A DNA stretch of 64,000 nt from Marinoscillum sp049115815 (GTDB taxonomy: Bacteria > Bacteroidota > Bacteroidia > Cytophagales > Cyclobacteriaceae): the NCBI GenBank assembly GCA_049115815.1, contig JAGDZO010000012.1:1-64000 (forward strand), in the 5' to 3' direction. Every line of letters starts with the position of its first letter. Positions within the stretch are counted from its first letter, which is position 1. A program made the translations under genes and the position numbers. Below the pieces are notes generated by a model that was not told the DNA's origin, made no database searches, and saw only the letters and a program-made list of their open reading frames with translations. Shown here piece after piece: positions 24,418 through 33,768 of the stretch.

Positions 24418-24425
24418 TAATTTTG
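24418..24425 (+). promoter_or_regulatory. -7 element TAATTTTG before the 76-aa membrane protein gene
   Basis: TAATTTTG matches TAnnTTTG, 17 bases before the ATG at 24443. A TTG at 24400-24402 is closer than the usual -33 spacing. Confidence 0.4.
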
Positions 24426-24442
24426 CATCAAATCTTAAGTAC

Positions 24443-24673
24443 ATGCTACAAGTATTACTCGGAATTGGATTTATAGCGCTGTTTTTCATTTTGATGTCTG
24501 TAAGACTGATATTCAAAAAAAATGGTGAATTCAAAGGAACCTGTGCCTCTCAGAGCCCTTTCTTGAATAAGGAAGGAGCTACATGCGGCTACTGTGGTAA
24601 GACCATGACAGCCGGAGAAGAATGCGGCAACTCAGATTCTGAAGTGAACAAAGTACTAGCAAAATTCAATTAA
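24443..24673 (+). CDS. small membrane protein with zinc-ribbon-like cysteines
   Basis: This 76-aa protein has one N-terminal membrane helix (MLQVLLGIGFIALFFILMSVRLIF). A soluble tail contains four Cys (GTCASQ, TCGYCGK and EECGNS); the CxxC plus one or both flanking cysteines could bind a metal. I do not recognise a named family, though similar small proteins occur in Bacteroidota. It is followed 57 bases later by glmM on the same strand. Confidence 0.75.
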   Translation: MLQVLLGIGFIALFFILMSVRLIFKKNGEFKGTCASQSPFLNKEGATCGYCGKTMTAGEECGNSDSEVNKVLAKFN

Positions 24674-24730
24674 GAATCTCTTAGACTTTCAATCGAACAA
24701 TCTGTCGATTTAACCTAATCAAAATAAAAC

Positions 24731-26113
24731 GTGTCATTAATTAAATCAATATCAGGCCTACGAGGTACTGTAGGTGGTAAAGTGGGTGAAACTTTGACTC
24801 CTATAGATGTCGCCAAATTCTCTGCTGGATTTGGAATGTGGATCAAGGAGCGTCACGAAAAACCAAAAGTTGTCATAGGTAGAGATGCCAGACTTTCTGG
24901 TCCATTATTTCGTGCGATTGTGGAAAACACACTTAGGGCTCAAGGTATAGATGTTGTGGATTTGGGATTGTCTACTACACCCACTGTGGAGATGGCGGTG
25001 GTCAACGAAAAAGCACATGGAGGGATTATACTAACAGCCAGTCACAATCCATCAGGCTGGAATGCCCTAAAACTACTCAATGAAAAAGGTGAATTCATCT
25101 CTGAAGCAGATGGAAAAAAAGTCCTTGAATGGGCTGAATCGAGCGATATAGCCTTTGTAGACCCAAAGAAATTTGGTTCATTGAAAGAAGATGATAATTA
25201 CATAGATTGGCATATTGACCAAATCTTGAAGTTGGATTTGGTAGATGAGAAATCCATTCGTAAGAGAGGTTTCAAAGTGGTACTGGATGCAGTCAATAGC
25301 ACTGGAGGAATCGCTGTACCGCGCCTATTAGAAAAATTAGGTGTAGAGGTAGAAGAACTGAATTGTGAGCCAAACGGATTGTTTCAACACAATCCTGAAC
25401 CTATCCCTGAGAATATTACTCAGATCTGCGGCATATTGGAAAACGGAGGTTATGATCTTGGTTTTGTAGTGGACCCGGACGTTGATCGACTAGTGATGGT
25501 ATGCGAAGATGGCACGCCGTTCGGAGAAGAATATACTTTGGTATCAGTAGCAGATTATGTGCTAAGTAAAACTCCTGGCAACACGGTCTCAAACTTATCT
25601 TCTACCCGAGCGCTTCGAGACGTAACAGAAAAACATGGCCAGACTTACAATGCGTCAGCTGTAGGAGAAGTGAATGTAGTGACTGCCATGAAAGCCAACA
25701 ATGCGATCATTGGTGGAGAAGGAAATGGAGGAGTAATTCTTCCAGAGCTGCACTATGGACGAGATGCGCTTGTGGGTATTGCCCTTTTTCTATCACATTT
25801 GGCCAATTTTGGTAAGAGCGTTTCTATGCTCAAAGCCACCTATCCAAGCTATCATATTTCTAAAAACAAAATCGAGTTGAGCCCGAACCTTGATCTGGAT
25901 GATGTTTTGCAAAAACTCCAAGAGAAGTATGCTAAAAACCCATCAACTACGATTGACGGTTTGAAGATAGAGTTTGATAATGAGTGGGTACACTTGAGAA
26001 AATCCAATACTGAGCCTATTATCAGAATCTACGCTGAGTCTGACAGCCTTTCTACCGCTGATCATTTAGCTAAAAAACTGATGATGGATATCAAAGAATT
26101 GATAGCGGACTAA
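24731..26113 (+). CDS. glmM: phosphoglucosamine mutase / phosphohexomutase
   Basis: This 460-aa alpha-D-phosphohexomutase starts with GTG. The opening IKSISGLRGTVGG is typical of GlmM. The active-site serine loop TASHNPSGWNALKLL is near residue 102, the Mg-binding loop is VDPDVDRLVMV, the sugar-binding loop is GGEGNGGVILP, and the phosphate-binding loop near the C-terminus is RKSNTEPIIRIYAE. It converts glucosamine-6-phosphate to glucosamine-1-phosphate for cell-wall precursors. A broader phosphomannomutase or phosphoglucomutase specificity cannot be excluded. Its 3' end overlaps the convergent Nudix gene by 4 bases. Confidence 0.92.
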   Translation: MSLIKSISGLRGTVGGKVGETLTPIDVAKFSAGFGMWIKERHEKPKVVIGRDARLSGPLFRAIVENTLRAQGIDVVDLGLSTTPTVEMAVVNEKAHGGIILTASHNPSGWNALKLLNEKGEFISEADGKKVLEWAESSDIAFVDPKKFGSLKEDDNYIDWHIDQILKLDLVDEKSIRKRGFKVVLDAVNSTGGIAVPRLLEKLGVEVEELNCEPNGLFQHNPEPIPENITQICGILENGGYDLGFVVDPDVDRLVMVCEDGTPFGEEYTLVSVADYVLSKTPGNTVSNLSSTRALRDVTEKHGQTYNASAVGEVNVVTAMKANNAIIGGEGNGGVILPELHYGRDALVGIALFLSHLANFGKSVSMLKATYPSYHISKNKIELSPNLDLDDVLQKLQEKYAKNPSTTIDGLKIEFDNEWVHLRKSNTEPIIRIYAESDSLSTADHLAKKLMMDIKELIAD

Positions 26114-26721
26114 TCGAAATCAAACTCATCTGAATTCGCTAGTGCAACTAATTTTCTGATTTGATTCTCTGTATTTCGCATAAGAGACAAAGGAGGTAAG
26201 TTATCAATGTCAAAATAATCAGCTTTCATGGCCTCATGACCCGGTCGGAGGGTATAATCTGATGTCTCACAGAGGAAATTCAACTTGTAGACATAGTTGA
26301 TATCAGCAGGGTGATCATGCTTGGCTTTGTCCCACACGGATAGTAGTCGAGATACTTTCACTTTAAGTCCTGATTCTTCTCGCACCTCTTTCACGATGTT
26401 TTCCGACGGGGAATAACCAATGTCGCACCAGCCCCCAGGCATGGCCCATTTCTGATCCGTACGTTCCTGTATCAAAAGAATTTTTCCCTCCTTCAAGACC
26501 AATCCTCTCACATCCACTTTGGGCGTGGGATAAGTATCAAGGTTTGCAAATTGCCTTTTTACATCTTTTAAGGGCATGGTTACTAACCTGGTCAACATAT
26601 CATTTGAAGAATCTCGGAGCTCCTCGTATCGTTCAATGTCGTAGGGATCTTTCGCATAGGAAAGTCCCGTTTTGGCCAATGCCTGCGTACGCTTGACAAA
26701 TTCTATTATTTCTTTCTCCAT
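26110..26721 (-). CDS. NUDIX hydrolase with N-terminal helical domain
   Basis: This 203-aa protein has an N-terminal helical segment (about residues 1-60, resembling the Nudix_N_2 domain) and a Nudix fold with the box GWCDIGYSPSENIVKEVREE at about 97-116. The catalytic glutamates (KExxEE) are intact. Tyr replaces the first Glu of the canonical box and Lys replaces Arg, which seems usual in this subfamily. It probably hydrolyses a nucleoside diphosphate linked to another group; the substrate is not predictable. It is convergent with glmM and divergent from the cysteine desulfurase. Confidence 0.87.
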   Translation of the reverse strand: MEKEIIEFVKRTQALAKTGLSYAKDPYDIERYEELRDSSNDMLTRLVTMPLKDVKRQFANLDTYPTPKVDVRGLVLKEGKILLIQERTDQKWAMPGGWCDIGYSPSENIVKEVREESGLKVKVSRLLSVWDKAKHDHPADINYVYKLNFLCETSDYTLRPGHEAMKADYFDIDNLPPLSLMRNTENQIRKLVALANSDEFDFD

Positions 26722-26761
26722 AACCTTCTCTTCTTACGATCTCTCGCATTCATAATATGCT

Positions 26762-26769
26762 TAATTTTG
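26762..26769 (+). promoter_or_regulatory. -7 element TAATTTTG of the cysteine desulfurase promoter
   Basis: TAATTTTG matches TAnnTTTG, 27 bases upstream of the ATG at 26797, in the divergent gap with the Nudix gene. Confidence 0.5.
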
Positions 26770-26796
26770 TTGAAAATTCAAGTAAACAATTCCTCC

Positions 26797-27930
26797 ATGG
26801 AAAAAGTATATTTTGACAATGCAGCCACCACCCCCCTCGATGAGGCTGTATTCGAAGAAATGAAGCCTTATATGCTTCAATACTTCGGCAATCCATCATC
26901 CATACATTGGCATGGGAGACAAGTGCGATCTGCCATAGAAAAAGCGCGTAAGAAAGTCGCTGACATATTGAACACTTCACCTTCAGAGATCTTTTTTACC
27001 TCTGGTGGCACTGAGGCTGATAATACAGCCATAAGATGCACGGTCTCTGAATATGGTATTAAAAACATTATCACAACAGCACTGGAACATCATGCTGTGT
27101 TGCATACGGTTGAGTCCTTAGCCAAAAAGGGAACGGTCAACATGCATCTGCTAGATGTGGATGAACTGGGTCAAATAGACCTTAACCAAATTGATTCATT
27201 GCTCAAGCAAAATCCCAATGCTTTGGTCTCACTTATGCATGCCAACAATGAAATAGGCACGATCTATGATATCCATGCTATAGGAGAATTATGCGCTGAA
27301 CATGGTGCTTTTTTTCACACTGATACTGTGCAAACCATGGCGCATTTCCGTCATGACCTTCAAGAGCTCAAGGCCAATTTTGTGGTCGGATCAGCACATA
27401 AGTTTCATGGGCCTAAGGGCGTAGGTTTCCTATATGTCAATCATGAGAAAAAGATCCATCCATTCATACATGGTGGAGCGCAAGAACGCAATATGCGTGG
27501 TGGTACAGAGAATGTTTATGGGATCATAGGCTTGGCCAAGGCTTTGGAGATGGCATATTCAGGAATGGATGATCACAGAAAACAAATCGAATCTGTGAAA
27601 GGCTACATGATCGAGCAACTGACTCAGCACATAGACGGTGTGGCTTTCAATGGCACTTCTGGTGATCTGGAAAATAGTCTTTATACGGTATTGAACGTCT
27701 GCCTCCCTCCAAATGAAGACAATGACATGTTGCTATTCAATCTTGACATCAATGGCATCTCGGCATCAGGCGGAAGTGCCTGTAGCAGTGGGTCCAACAT
27801 AGGTTCTCATGTGCTCACGGCCATTGGTGCAGATCCTGATAGGGGAGCTATTCGTTTCTCATTTAGTAGGTTCAGCACAAAACAGGAAGTGGATTACGTC
27901 GTTGGTAAACTCAAAGACGTACTCTCATAA
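26797..27930 (+). CDS. cysteine desulfurase (IscS/NifS class)
   Basis: This 377-aa PLP enzyme has YFDNAATTPLDEAVFEEM at the N-terminus, FTSGGTEADN, the PLP Lys in GSAHKFHGPKGVGFLY (about residue 200) and the catalytic Cys in SGGSACSSGSNIGSHVL (about 328). This is a class I (NifS/IscS) enzyme, which passes sulfane sulfur from cysteine to Fe-S assembly or tRNA thiolation. No isc or suf scaffold genes are near, so a role in tRNA thiolation or general sulfur supply is possible. I chose the ATG at 26797 because the ten upstream codons are not family-like. Confidence 0.94.
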   Translation: MEKVYFDNAATTPLDEAVFEEMKPYMLQYFGNPSSIHWHGRQVRSAIEKARKKVADILNTSPSEIFFTSGGTEADNTAIRCTVSEYGIKNIITTALEHHAVLHTVESLAKKGTVNMHLLDVDELGQIDLNQIDSLLKQNPNALVSLMHANNEIGTIYDIHAIGELCAEHGAFFHTDTVQTMAHFRHDLQELKANFVVGSAHKFHGPKGVGFLYVNHEKKIHPFIHGGAQERNMRGGTENVYGIIGLAKALEMAYSGMDDHRKQIESVKGYMIEQLTQHIDGVAFNGTSGDLENSLYTVLNVCLPPNEDNDMLLFNLDINGISASGGSACSSGSNIGSHVLTAIGADPDRGAIRFSFSRFSTKQEVDYVVGKLKDVLS

Positions 27931-29346
27931 GTGAACAAATACCTACTCATTTACATCCTTGCTGCATTCCATTCTTGTTTCCTCACAGGGCAAGAAAAAA
28001 AACATCATGTGAATGAGATAGCGGCTTTCGCCAATCAGGTTTATCAAGCAAGTGATGTCATTACGGCCATCGCTGTAAAAAGTCAGGTTGATTTAGGTAC
28101 GAAAATCGAAATTTTAGTGGATGGTCACTCGCTCTCCATTCCTCTTGATCCTGATGGCTTGGAGTACACTTATTTTATTTCTCTTCCTGAACCTCTTCAC
28201 AAACCAACAATTAGTCACCCATTTGATGCGAGCGTTTTTCTAATCAATAGTGAAGAAGCTCCTAATATCAATTCATTGGCATATCGCCAAACCAATGATT
28301 GTGAGTTTCCGATAAACCCGATACCTCAATCAGTTTGGAGAAATGGCCTGAACCCTCCGAGTTATTCCAGATCATTTACAGACGTAAATCACGTCATTAT
28401 TCACCATGCTGCGGGCTCCAATACCAACACGAATTTTACGCAAGTAGTCAGAGACATTTATGTCTATCACACAGAAGTGAATGGTTGGTCTGACATAGGA
28501 TACAATTACTTAATAGCGCAAAATGGCGACCTCTATGCTGGGCGTGACCCTGACGGTGGACAACAAGACAATGTAATGGGTGCGCACTTCTGTGGAAGAA
28601 ATGCCACCACTATGGGCATCTGTCTTTTGGGCAACTATGAAACTGCCAATCCGAGTAATTCGATGTGGACTACTCTGGAGCAAGTGGTTGCTTTTAAGGT
28701 TAATAGGGAAGCACTCAATCCGCTTGCTTCTGACAGTCATCCCCTAGGCAATATTGGACATATCGCAGGCCATAGGGATGGGTGCAGCACGCTATGTCCT
28801 GGAGAAAATGTGTACAAAAAACTGACCCAATTGAGACAAACTATCAATGATAATCTTGCCTCCTGCGAAGCACAACTTTCTTTTCAATCTAGCAATCCAA
28901 CGATTAATTCTGGTGAGTCCATCGTTTTTACGAATACCAGTTCGGGCTATGACCAATACAGTTGGTATTTCGAAGGAGGTACGCCAGAATTCGCCGAATG
29001 GCAAACAAAAGGAAGTGTCACCTATCAAAATCCCGGGATCTACGATGTGGCAATCATTGGCACCATAGAAGGAATCGCTGATACTGCCTATTATGAGAGT
29101 ACCATTCTGGTCAAAGGTGATCTGAAAGCCTATCCAAATCCAATAGCTGCCAACCAAGTACTCACACTTTCTGAGGACACACCTATTGTTAAACTAGAAA
29201 TTTTGGATACTAAAGGTGCCGTATGTTTTGCTCAAGAACTCAACGGTGAAACGCAGATCACCATACCAAGTCTACGCAGTGGGTACTACGTAATGAGAAT
29301 TCTTGCCAACGGATATTGGGCCTCAGAGCCGCTCATTATTGAGTAG
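27931..29346 (+). CDS. secreted N-acetylmuramoyl-L-alanine amidase with PKD and T9SS tail
   Basis: This 471-aa protein begins with GTG directly after the previous stop. It has a signal peptide (about 1-20), an unassigned N-terminal region (about 25-140), and an amidase_2/PGRP domain (about 150-310). The zinc ligands lie in VIIHHAAGS and GHIAGHRDGCSTLCPG, and the motif GYNYLIAQNGDLYAGRD is typical of the family. A PKD-like beta domain (about 318-400) follows. The C-terminal tail LKAYPNPIAANQVLTL and the last 80 residues match a type IX secretion type A sorting domain. It should cleave peptidoglycan stem peptides outside the cell, on its own envelope or on that of prey. Confidence 0.88.
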   Translation: MNKYLLIYILAAFHSCFLTGQEKKHHVNEIAAFANQVYQASDVITAIAVKSQVDLGTKIEILVDGHSLSIPLDPDGLEYTYFISLPEPLHKPTISHPFDASVFLINSEEAPNINSLAYRQTNDCEFPINPIPQSVWRNGLNPPSYSRSFTDVNHVIIHHAAGSNTNTNFTQVVRDIYVYHTEVNGWSDIGYNYLIAQNGDLYAGRDPDGGQQDNVMGAHFCGRNATTMGICLLGNYETANPSNSMWTTLEQVVAFKVNREALNPLASDSHPLGNIGHIAGHRDGCSTLCPGENVYKKLTQLRQTINDNLASCEAQLSFQSSNPTINSGESIVFTNTSSGYDQYSWYFEGGTPEFAEWQTKGSVTYQNPGIYDVAIIGTIEGIADTAYYESTILVKGDLKAYPNPIAANQVLTLSEDTPIVKLEILDTKGAVCFAQELNGETQITIPSLRSGYYVMRILANGYWASEPLIIE

Positions 29347-29424
29347 TAAAACCCAAATTATTTATATATTTACTCACAACTCTTCTGATAGATTGAGTAC
29401 GCCATCTGATCTAAATACATCCTT

Positions 29425-31221
29425 TTGAAAAACACACGAGAGCATCTCCTAAAACCACTCAAACAATACTTTGGCTATGATACCTTTAGACCCCAACAAC
29501 AGGAGATTATTGAGACTGTACTAAGCGGTCAAGATTGTCTGGTCATCATGCCAACAGGAGGTGGTAAATCCATTTGCTTTCAGCTGCCATCTCTACTTTC
29601 TGACGGACTGACGTTGGTTATATCTCCTTTGATAGCCCTGATGAAAGATCAGGTGGATGGTCTCAATGCCAATGGAATTCCATCAGCTTATTTGAATAGT
29701 AGTCAGGAAGACCAAACTCAAACGGAGATCATTAATAGGATAGCCAAGAAAGAACTCAAACTCCTATATGTCGCTCCAGAGAGCCTTTCGAATTTCGCTC
29801 ATTTACTTACTGCCGATACCATCGGTTGTATCGCTATAGACGAGGCACATTGTATATCCTCTTGGGGACATGACTTTAGGCCTTCGTATCAGCAGCTAGG
29901 CTTTCTCAAACAGAAATTGCCTGATGTGCCAATCATAGCATTGACAGCCACGGCAGACAAAGCAACGCGCCAAGACATAGTGGATCAATTGAGAATTCCA
30001 CAAGCCAAGCAGTTTCTAAGCTCTTTTGATCGGCCTAATATCTCTCTTGAAGTCCGCCCCGCGGAAGATCGCGTGAAGCAGATACTCGCATTCATCAAAA
30101 AGCGGCCCAATGAGTCCGGCATAGTCTACTGCCTTAGTAGAAAATCAACAGAGGAGCTTGCACGAAAGCTTGCTGATAAAGGACAAAAGGTCAAGGCATA
30201 TCATGCTGGATTAGACCATGAAGAACGATCAAAAATTCAAGAGGATTTCATTTATGACAAGCTTGAGATTGTATGTGCAACGGTGGCTTTCGGGATGGGA
30301 ATAGATAAGTCAAACGTACGGTGGGTGATTCATTACAATCTGCCCAAAAACCTGGAAGGTTACTATCAGGAAATTGGTCGGGCTGGGCGTGATGGACTGC
30401 CTTCTCACGCGCTGCTATTTCACACATTTGCAGATGTAGTACAGCTCAAGCGCTTTATGGAAGATGCACCCAACGCAGCGATGCAGCTGGCGAAACTTGA
30501 TCGGATGAAGCAATTTGCTGATGCCACTTCATGTAGAAGAAGGATACTATTGAGCTACTTTGGCGAATTAAAATCAGAGGATTGTGGTGACTGTGATGTC
30601 TGTAAAAACCCTCCCACGTTCTTTGATGGCACCATTATGTCACAGAAAATTCTGTCAACTATTGCGCGGTTGAACCAACAGGAACCAATGGGTGTGGTGA
30701 TAGATGTGATGCGAGGGTCTAGAAATGCCCAGGTATTAGATAAAAGCTATGATAAGATCAAAACCTATGGCATTACTTCCAATGTTCCGTTTAGAGATAT
30801 GCAACATTACGTTGTGCAACTCATCAATCTTGGCCTGATTGAAATTGCTTTTCATCAAGGTAGCATGCTGAAGCTCACAGAACTAGCCAAAAAGGTGCTT
30901 TTTGAGAGTCAAAAGGTCGAACTAACCAAACCTTTGGTCAAAGAGGATTCCGCCCCTAAAGCAAAAAGCCAATCAACTTCGAGTGACTATAAAACTGGAG
31001 AGTTGTTTGAGGAGTTACGGAAACTTCGTACTCAAATTGCTAAGGAAGAAGGGATACCTCCCTATCTGGTTTTCAGCGACAAGACCCTTCGTGACATGGA
31101 AAATTCATTACCAATGAACCATGAAGATTTCCTGCGTGTAAATGGTGTAGGTGAGCGTAAGCTTGAAGTCTATGGAGATCGATTTATTGATCTCATTGTG
31201 GGGTTCGGGGGGAAGAAGTAG
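29425..31221 (+). CDS. recQ: ATP-dependent DNA helicase RecQ
   Basis: This 598-aa SF2 helicase has a TTG start. Motif 0/I FRPQQQEIIETVLSGQDCLVIMPTGGGKS is near residues 20-50, and motif II DEAHCISSWGHDFRP is near 138. Motif V/VI is VAFGMGIDKSNVRWVIHYNLPKNLEGYYQEIGRAGRDG. A zinc-binding RecQ-CT region carries CRRRILLSYFGE and CGDCDVC, with a winged helix after it. An HRDC-like domain is at the C-terminus (about 525-598). It unwinds recombination and replication intermediates 3'-5'. Bacteroidota often carry a second, longer RecQ elsewhere. Confidence 0.95.
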   Translation: MKNTREHLLKPLKQYFGYDTFRPQQQEIIETVLSGQDCLVIMPTGGGKSICFQLPSLLSDGLTLVISPLIALMKDQVDGLNANGIPSAYLNSSQEDQTQTEIINRIAKKELKLLYVAPESLSNFAHLLTADTIGCIAIDEAHCISSWGHDFRPSYQQLGFLKQKLPDVPIIALTATADKATRQDIVDQLRIPQAKQFLSSFDRPNISLEVRPAEDRVKQILAFIKKRPNESGIVYCLSRKSTEELARKLADKGQKVKAYHAGLDHEERSKIQEDFIYDKLEIVCATVAFGMGIDKSNVRWVIHYNLPKNLEGYYQEIGRAGRDGLPSHALLFHTFADVVQLKRFMEDAPNAAMQLAKLDRMKQFADATSCRRRILLSYFGELKSEDCGDCDVCKNPPTFFDGTIMSQKILSTIARLNQQEPMGVVIDVMRGSRNAQVLDKSYDKIKTYGITSNVPFRDMQHYVVQLINLGLIEIAFHQGSMLKLTELAKKVLFESQKVELTKPLVKEDSAPKAKSQSTSSDYKTGELFEELRKLRTQIAKEEGIPPYLVFSDKTLRDMENSLPMNHEDFLRVNGVGERKLEVYGDRFIDLIVGFGGKK

Positions 31222-31281
31222 TATTAGAATTAGGCTTTTCCTAGTTACTTAAAAAGAATTATAGAGGAAAATTAACAAACC

Positions 31282-32298
31282 CTACCCCTTCACAATCTCA
31301 GCCAGAGCCTCTATCCACATGGGATCGTTATTCAAGCTTTCTACAAGATCCCATTGTTCTCCGCCCGCTTCTTCAAATTTCTCCTTGTATTCTTCTCCTA
31401 CCTCTATGGTGGTTTCGAGACAATCGGACACAAAAGCCGGTGAAAAGGCCAATACCTTTTTCTTTCCGGATTTTGCCAACTCCTCTAGTACCTCCTCTGT
31501 ATACGGCTTGATCCAAGGATCTTTTCCAAGTCTGGATTGAAAACAAACTGTGTACTGATCTTCGCTCAAACCAAGCTTTTTTGCGACCAGTCTTGTGGTG
31601 TGAAAGCATTGAGCACGGTAACAGAATTGATTCTTCTCATGAAACGTGTCACAGCAGCTTCCCAATTGGCATTGCTCTCCCACGGAGCCTTTTTTGATCT
31701 GTCGCTCAGGCAAGCCATGATAGCTGAAGAGATAATGATCGTATGCATGGTTTTCCATCCACTTCTTTCCATTCTTGGCTATTACATCAAGGAAACGATC
31801 ATTCTCCAAAAACTGAGAGGTAAATTTCAACTCAGGGATAATCTGCCAATCCTTAGTAATCTCCATTACACGATCTATCACTGATCCTGTAGTGGCAGAT
31901 GCGTATTGTGGGAACAGAGGAATCACATGTATGCTACTCACGTTAACTTCCTTCATCTTATTGAGCTCCGACTCGAGAGAGGGGCTCTGGTATCGCATGG
32001 CATATTTTACCAGATAATTATCACCCAAAATCTGCTGCAAGGGTTGCACCAAATCTTCCGTATAGTATTTGAGGGGAGAACCTCGCTCAGTAAAGAGCTT
32101 GCGATACTCCGCTGCTGACTTAGGTGCTCTGAAGGGACCTATGATCAGATTGACCAGAAGCCATCGTGGAATTGCAGGAATATCTATCACACGCTTATCC
32201 ATCAAAAATTCCTTCAAATACTTCCTTACATCTGGGACAGATGTAGAATCAGGCGTTCCCAAATTCACCAACAGTATCCCTTTCAATCCTTCTCCCAT
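31282..32298 (-). CDS. hemH: ferrochelatase
   Basis: This 338-aa enzyme inserts Fe2+ into protoporphyrin IX, the last step of protoheme synthesis. GILLVNLGTPDSTSVPDVRKYLKEFLMD at the N-terminus, SYHGLPERQIKKG containing the metal-binding His, and AFSPAFVSDCLETTIEVGEE with the catalytic Glu are all present. Cysteines in GSCC and CYRAQC may reflect the Fe-S cluster seen in some bacterial ferrochelatases (inference). It lies seven bases after a VTT-family gene on the same strand. Confidence 0.95.
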   Translation of the reverse strand: MGEGLKGILLVNLGTPDSTSVPDVRKYLKEFLMDKRVIDIPAIPRWLLVNLIIGPFRAPKSAAEYRKLFTERGSPLKYYTEDLVQPLQQILGDNYLVKYAMRYQSPSLESELNKMKEVNVSSIHVIPLFPQYASATTGSVIDRVMEITKDWQIIPELKFTSQFLENDRFLDVIAKNGKKWMENHAYDHYLFSYHGLPERQIKKGSVGEQCQLGSCCDTFHEKNQFCYRAQCFHTTRLVAKKLGLSEDQYTVCFQSRLGKDPWIKPYTEEVLEELAKSGKKKVLAFSPAFVSDCLETTIEVGEEYKEKFEEAGGEQWDLVESLNNDPMWIEALAEIVKG

Positions 32299-32305
32299 AG
32301 CTTGA

Positions 32306-32899
32306 TTATTGTAAAATATTGGTTTCCCAAATGATCATGGCGTATACCACAAATCTCAAAATACGCGTAGTGGCTAAATACAAAAAGCTACGATATGGAT
32401 ACTTGACGGTACCCATCAGCATACATATCCCTGCAAACGGCAGTGGGGTCAAAGCCGCCACAACAACCAAAAAACCTCCAAAGCGATTCAAGTGTTTTTC
32501 AAACTTGGCCAAATAATTTTTTTGTAGTGTCCGGTAAAGCTGCGTGGTGCTGAAATGCGAACCAATGTAATACCCAATGACCCCAGCCACATAAGATAGC
32601 CCAGCCAAAAGCGAGACATTGAGGATATACTGTAAGATCAGTTCATTGCGAAGTGCCCAAATCATGAAAAGCTCAGGTGGAATTATCCCAAATACAGTCT
32701 CTGATAGAAAGAAGATTGAGAATATCACCATGGGACGATCATACAACGATCCCAACATGCTCTCCATGGTAAAATTATAGTTGGCCTTGAGATAGAAATA
32801 GCCACCCACGATCACACCTAGCCAGATAAGCCCACGAACCAAATTCTTCAAGAAAAAACGAGTGCGTTCCATTGCTTCTCGTTGTTGATCTGGTTTCAT
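32306..32899 (-). CDS. VTT/DedA-like membrane protein
   Basis: This 197-aa protein has about five membrane helices. The central segment FGIIPPELFMIWA and the later GGFLVVVAALTPLPFAGICMLMGTVKYPYRSFL match the VTT (SNARE-associated Golgi/DedA) fold, including the re-entrant P-rich loop. Relatives move phospholipids or undecaprenyl phosphate across membranes; the role here is unknown. It precedes hemH with a 7-base gap and is probably co-transcribed with it. Confidence 0.8.
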   Translation of the reverse strand: MKPDQQREAMERTRFFLKNLVRGLIWLGVIVGGYFYLKANYNFTMESMLGSLYDRPMVIFSIFFLSETVFGIIPPELFMIWALRNELILQYILNVSLLAGLSYVAGVIGYYIGSHFSTTQLYRTLQKNYLAKFEKHLNRFGGFLVVVAALTPLPFAGICMLMGTVKYPYRSFLYLATTRILRFVVYAMIIWETNILQ

Positions 32900-32975
32900 A
32901 GATTCATTTTTTGGGGTTACTCATCTGCAATCAACGTCTGGTTGCAATTGATGTTTGTTAATTAGTCTGGAGATT

Positions 32976-33614
32976 CTAATCCTTTTCTACGCTTGCCTTC
33001 TTTTTATCCTTAGAAGCACTAGCCGGCTGAGCATAGTTGACCTCCCAATATGGATCCGATAGTTCAGTGTATTTTCCATGGAACTGTGTAAGCATAATCT
33101 TCACTGCATAGTTTAACCTATTCACCGCATCTTTGAAATAATCCTCCCGATTCTGTGGATGAAAAATGAAGAATTTGATAATCGGAAATGCCGTAGTTCT
33201 AAACTCCCCTAACACCTTTTTCACCGAAGATGTTTCTTCCTCCAATGAGCTAATCGCAGCAGCGCAAGCTTCGATCAGGCCGTTTAGCAAAGCAGTATAT
33301 AATTTCTCAGACGTTACGTCCCTTTCAGCATACTCTGCTACCATTTCTTCGCAATGAGCCTTCAAGATTCTTAGACCTGGTAAACTCTTGCTTGCCTCAG
33401 TGAAAATATCTGGCTGCCAAAGGATCTCTCGAAAAGTAAATACTGAAGGCAGTAACTCCGTGTCAAACTGACCGTCATTTTTCAAATCAACTAACACCTC
33501 TTGAGAGATATCTTCTACCAGCACTTTGCCAGCAATAAGCCGATATGACCAACCTTGCTCATCAGAATTGATGAGTTCAGAAAAATTCCATATTTCACTA
33601 AGTGCTATTTTCAT
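32976..33614 (-). CDS. conserved hypothetical protein, 212 aa
   Basis: I do not recognise a named domain. It is a soluble, acidic, mainly helical protein without a signal peptide: MKIALSEIWNFSELINSDEQGW starts a beta/alpha region and residues 70-180 are helical. A Lys-rich tail (SKDKKKASVEKD) ends the protein. It is on the same strand as the VTT and hemH genes, 76 bases upstream of the former. Two 11-bp-spaced TTTCATAAC repeats lie upstream of its start. Confidence 0.65.
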   Translation of the reverse strand: MKIALSEIWNFSELINSDEQGWSYRLIAGKVLVEDISQEVLVDLKNDGQFDTELLPSVFTFREILWQPDIFTEASKSLPGLRILKAHCEEMVAEYAERDVTSEKLYTALLNGLIEACAAAISSLEEETSSVKKVLGEFRTTAFPIIKFFIFHPQNREDYFKDAVNRLNYAVKIMLTQFHGKYTELSDPYWEVNYAQPASASKDKKKASVEKD

Positions 33615-33688
33615 TCTTCGTCTTTGGTCAATCCCCTAGACTATAATGTCTGAACCGCCTAAGATCGCAATGATAACGACTATTTTAA

Positions 33689-33708
33689 TTTCATAACATT
33701 TTCATAAC
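33689..33708. promoter_or_regulatory. tandem TTTCATAAC repeats in a divergent promoter
   Basis: TTTCATAAC occurs at 33689-33697 and again at 33700-33708, an 11-bp step. This resembles response-regulator direct-repeat sites such as Pho boxes in spacing. It lies between the divergent 212-aa and 73-aa hypothetical genes. No known phosphate gene is adjacent, so the identity is speculative. Confidence 0.3.
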
Positions 33709-33768
33709 CACAATCAACACAACCTTTTGTCGAAAAAATAGTATGCTTGCATAACAAATTGTGAATCG

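Noticed and set aside
26346..26460. Nudix box with Tyr for the first Glu and Lys for Arg
   Set aside because: The metal-binding glutamates remain, and to my recollection this substitution pattern is common in the Nudix_N_2 subfamily, so it is not evidence of inactivation.
28510..29157. Antisense frames within the amidase gene
   Set aside because: They have no signal, domain or promoter. The plus-strand amidase fully explains the region.
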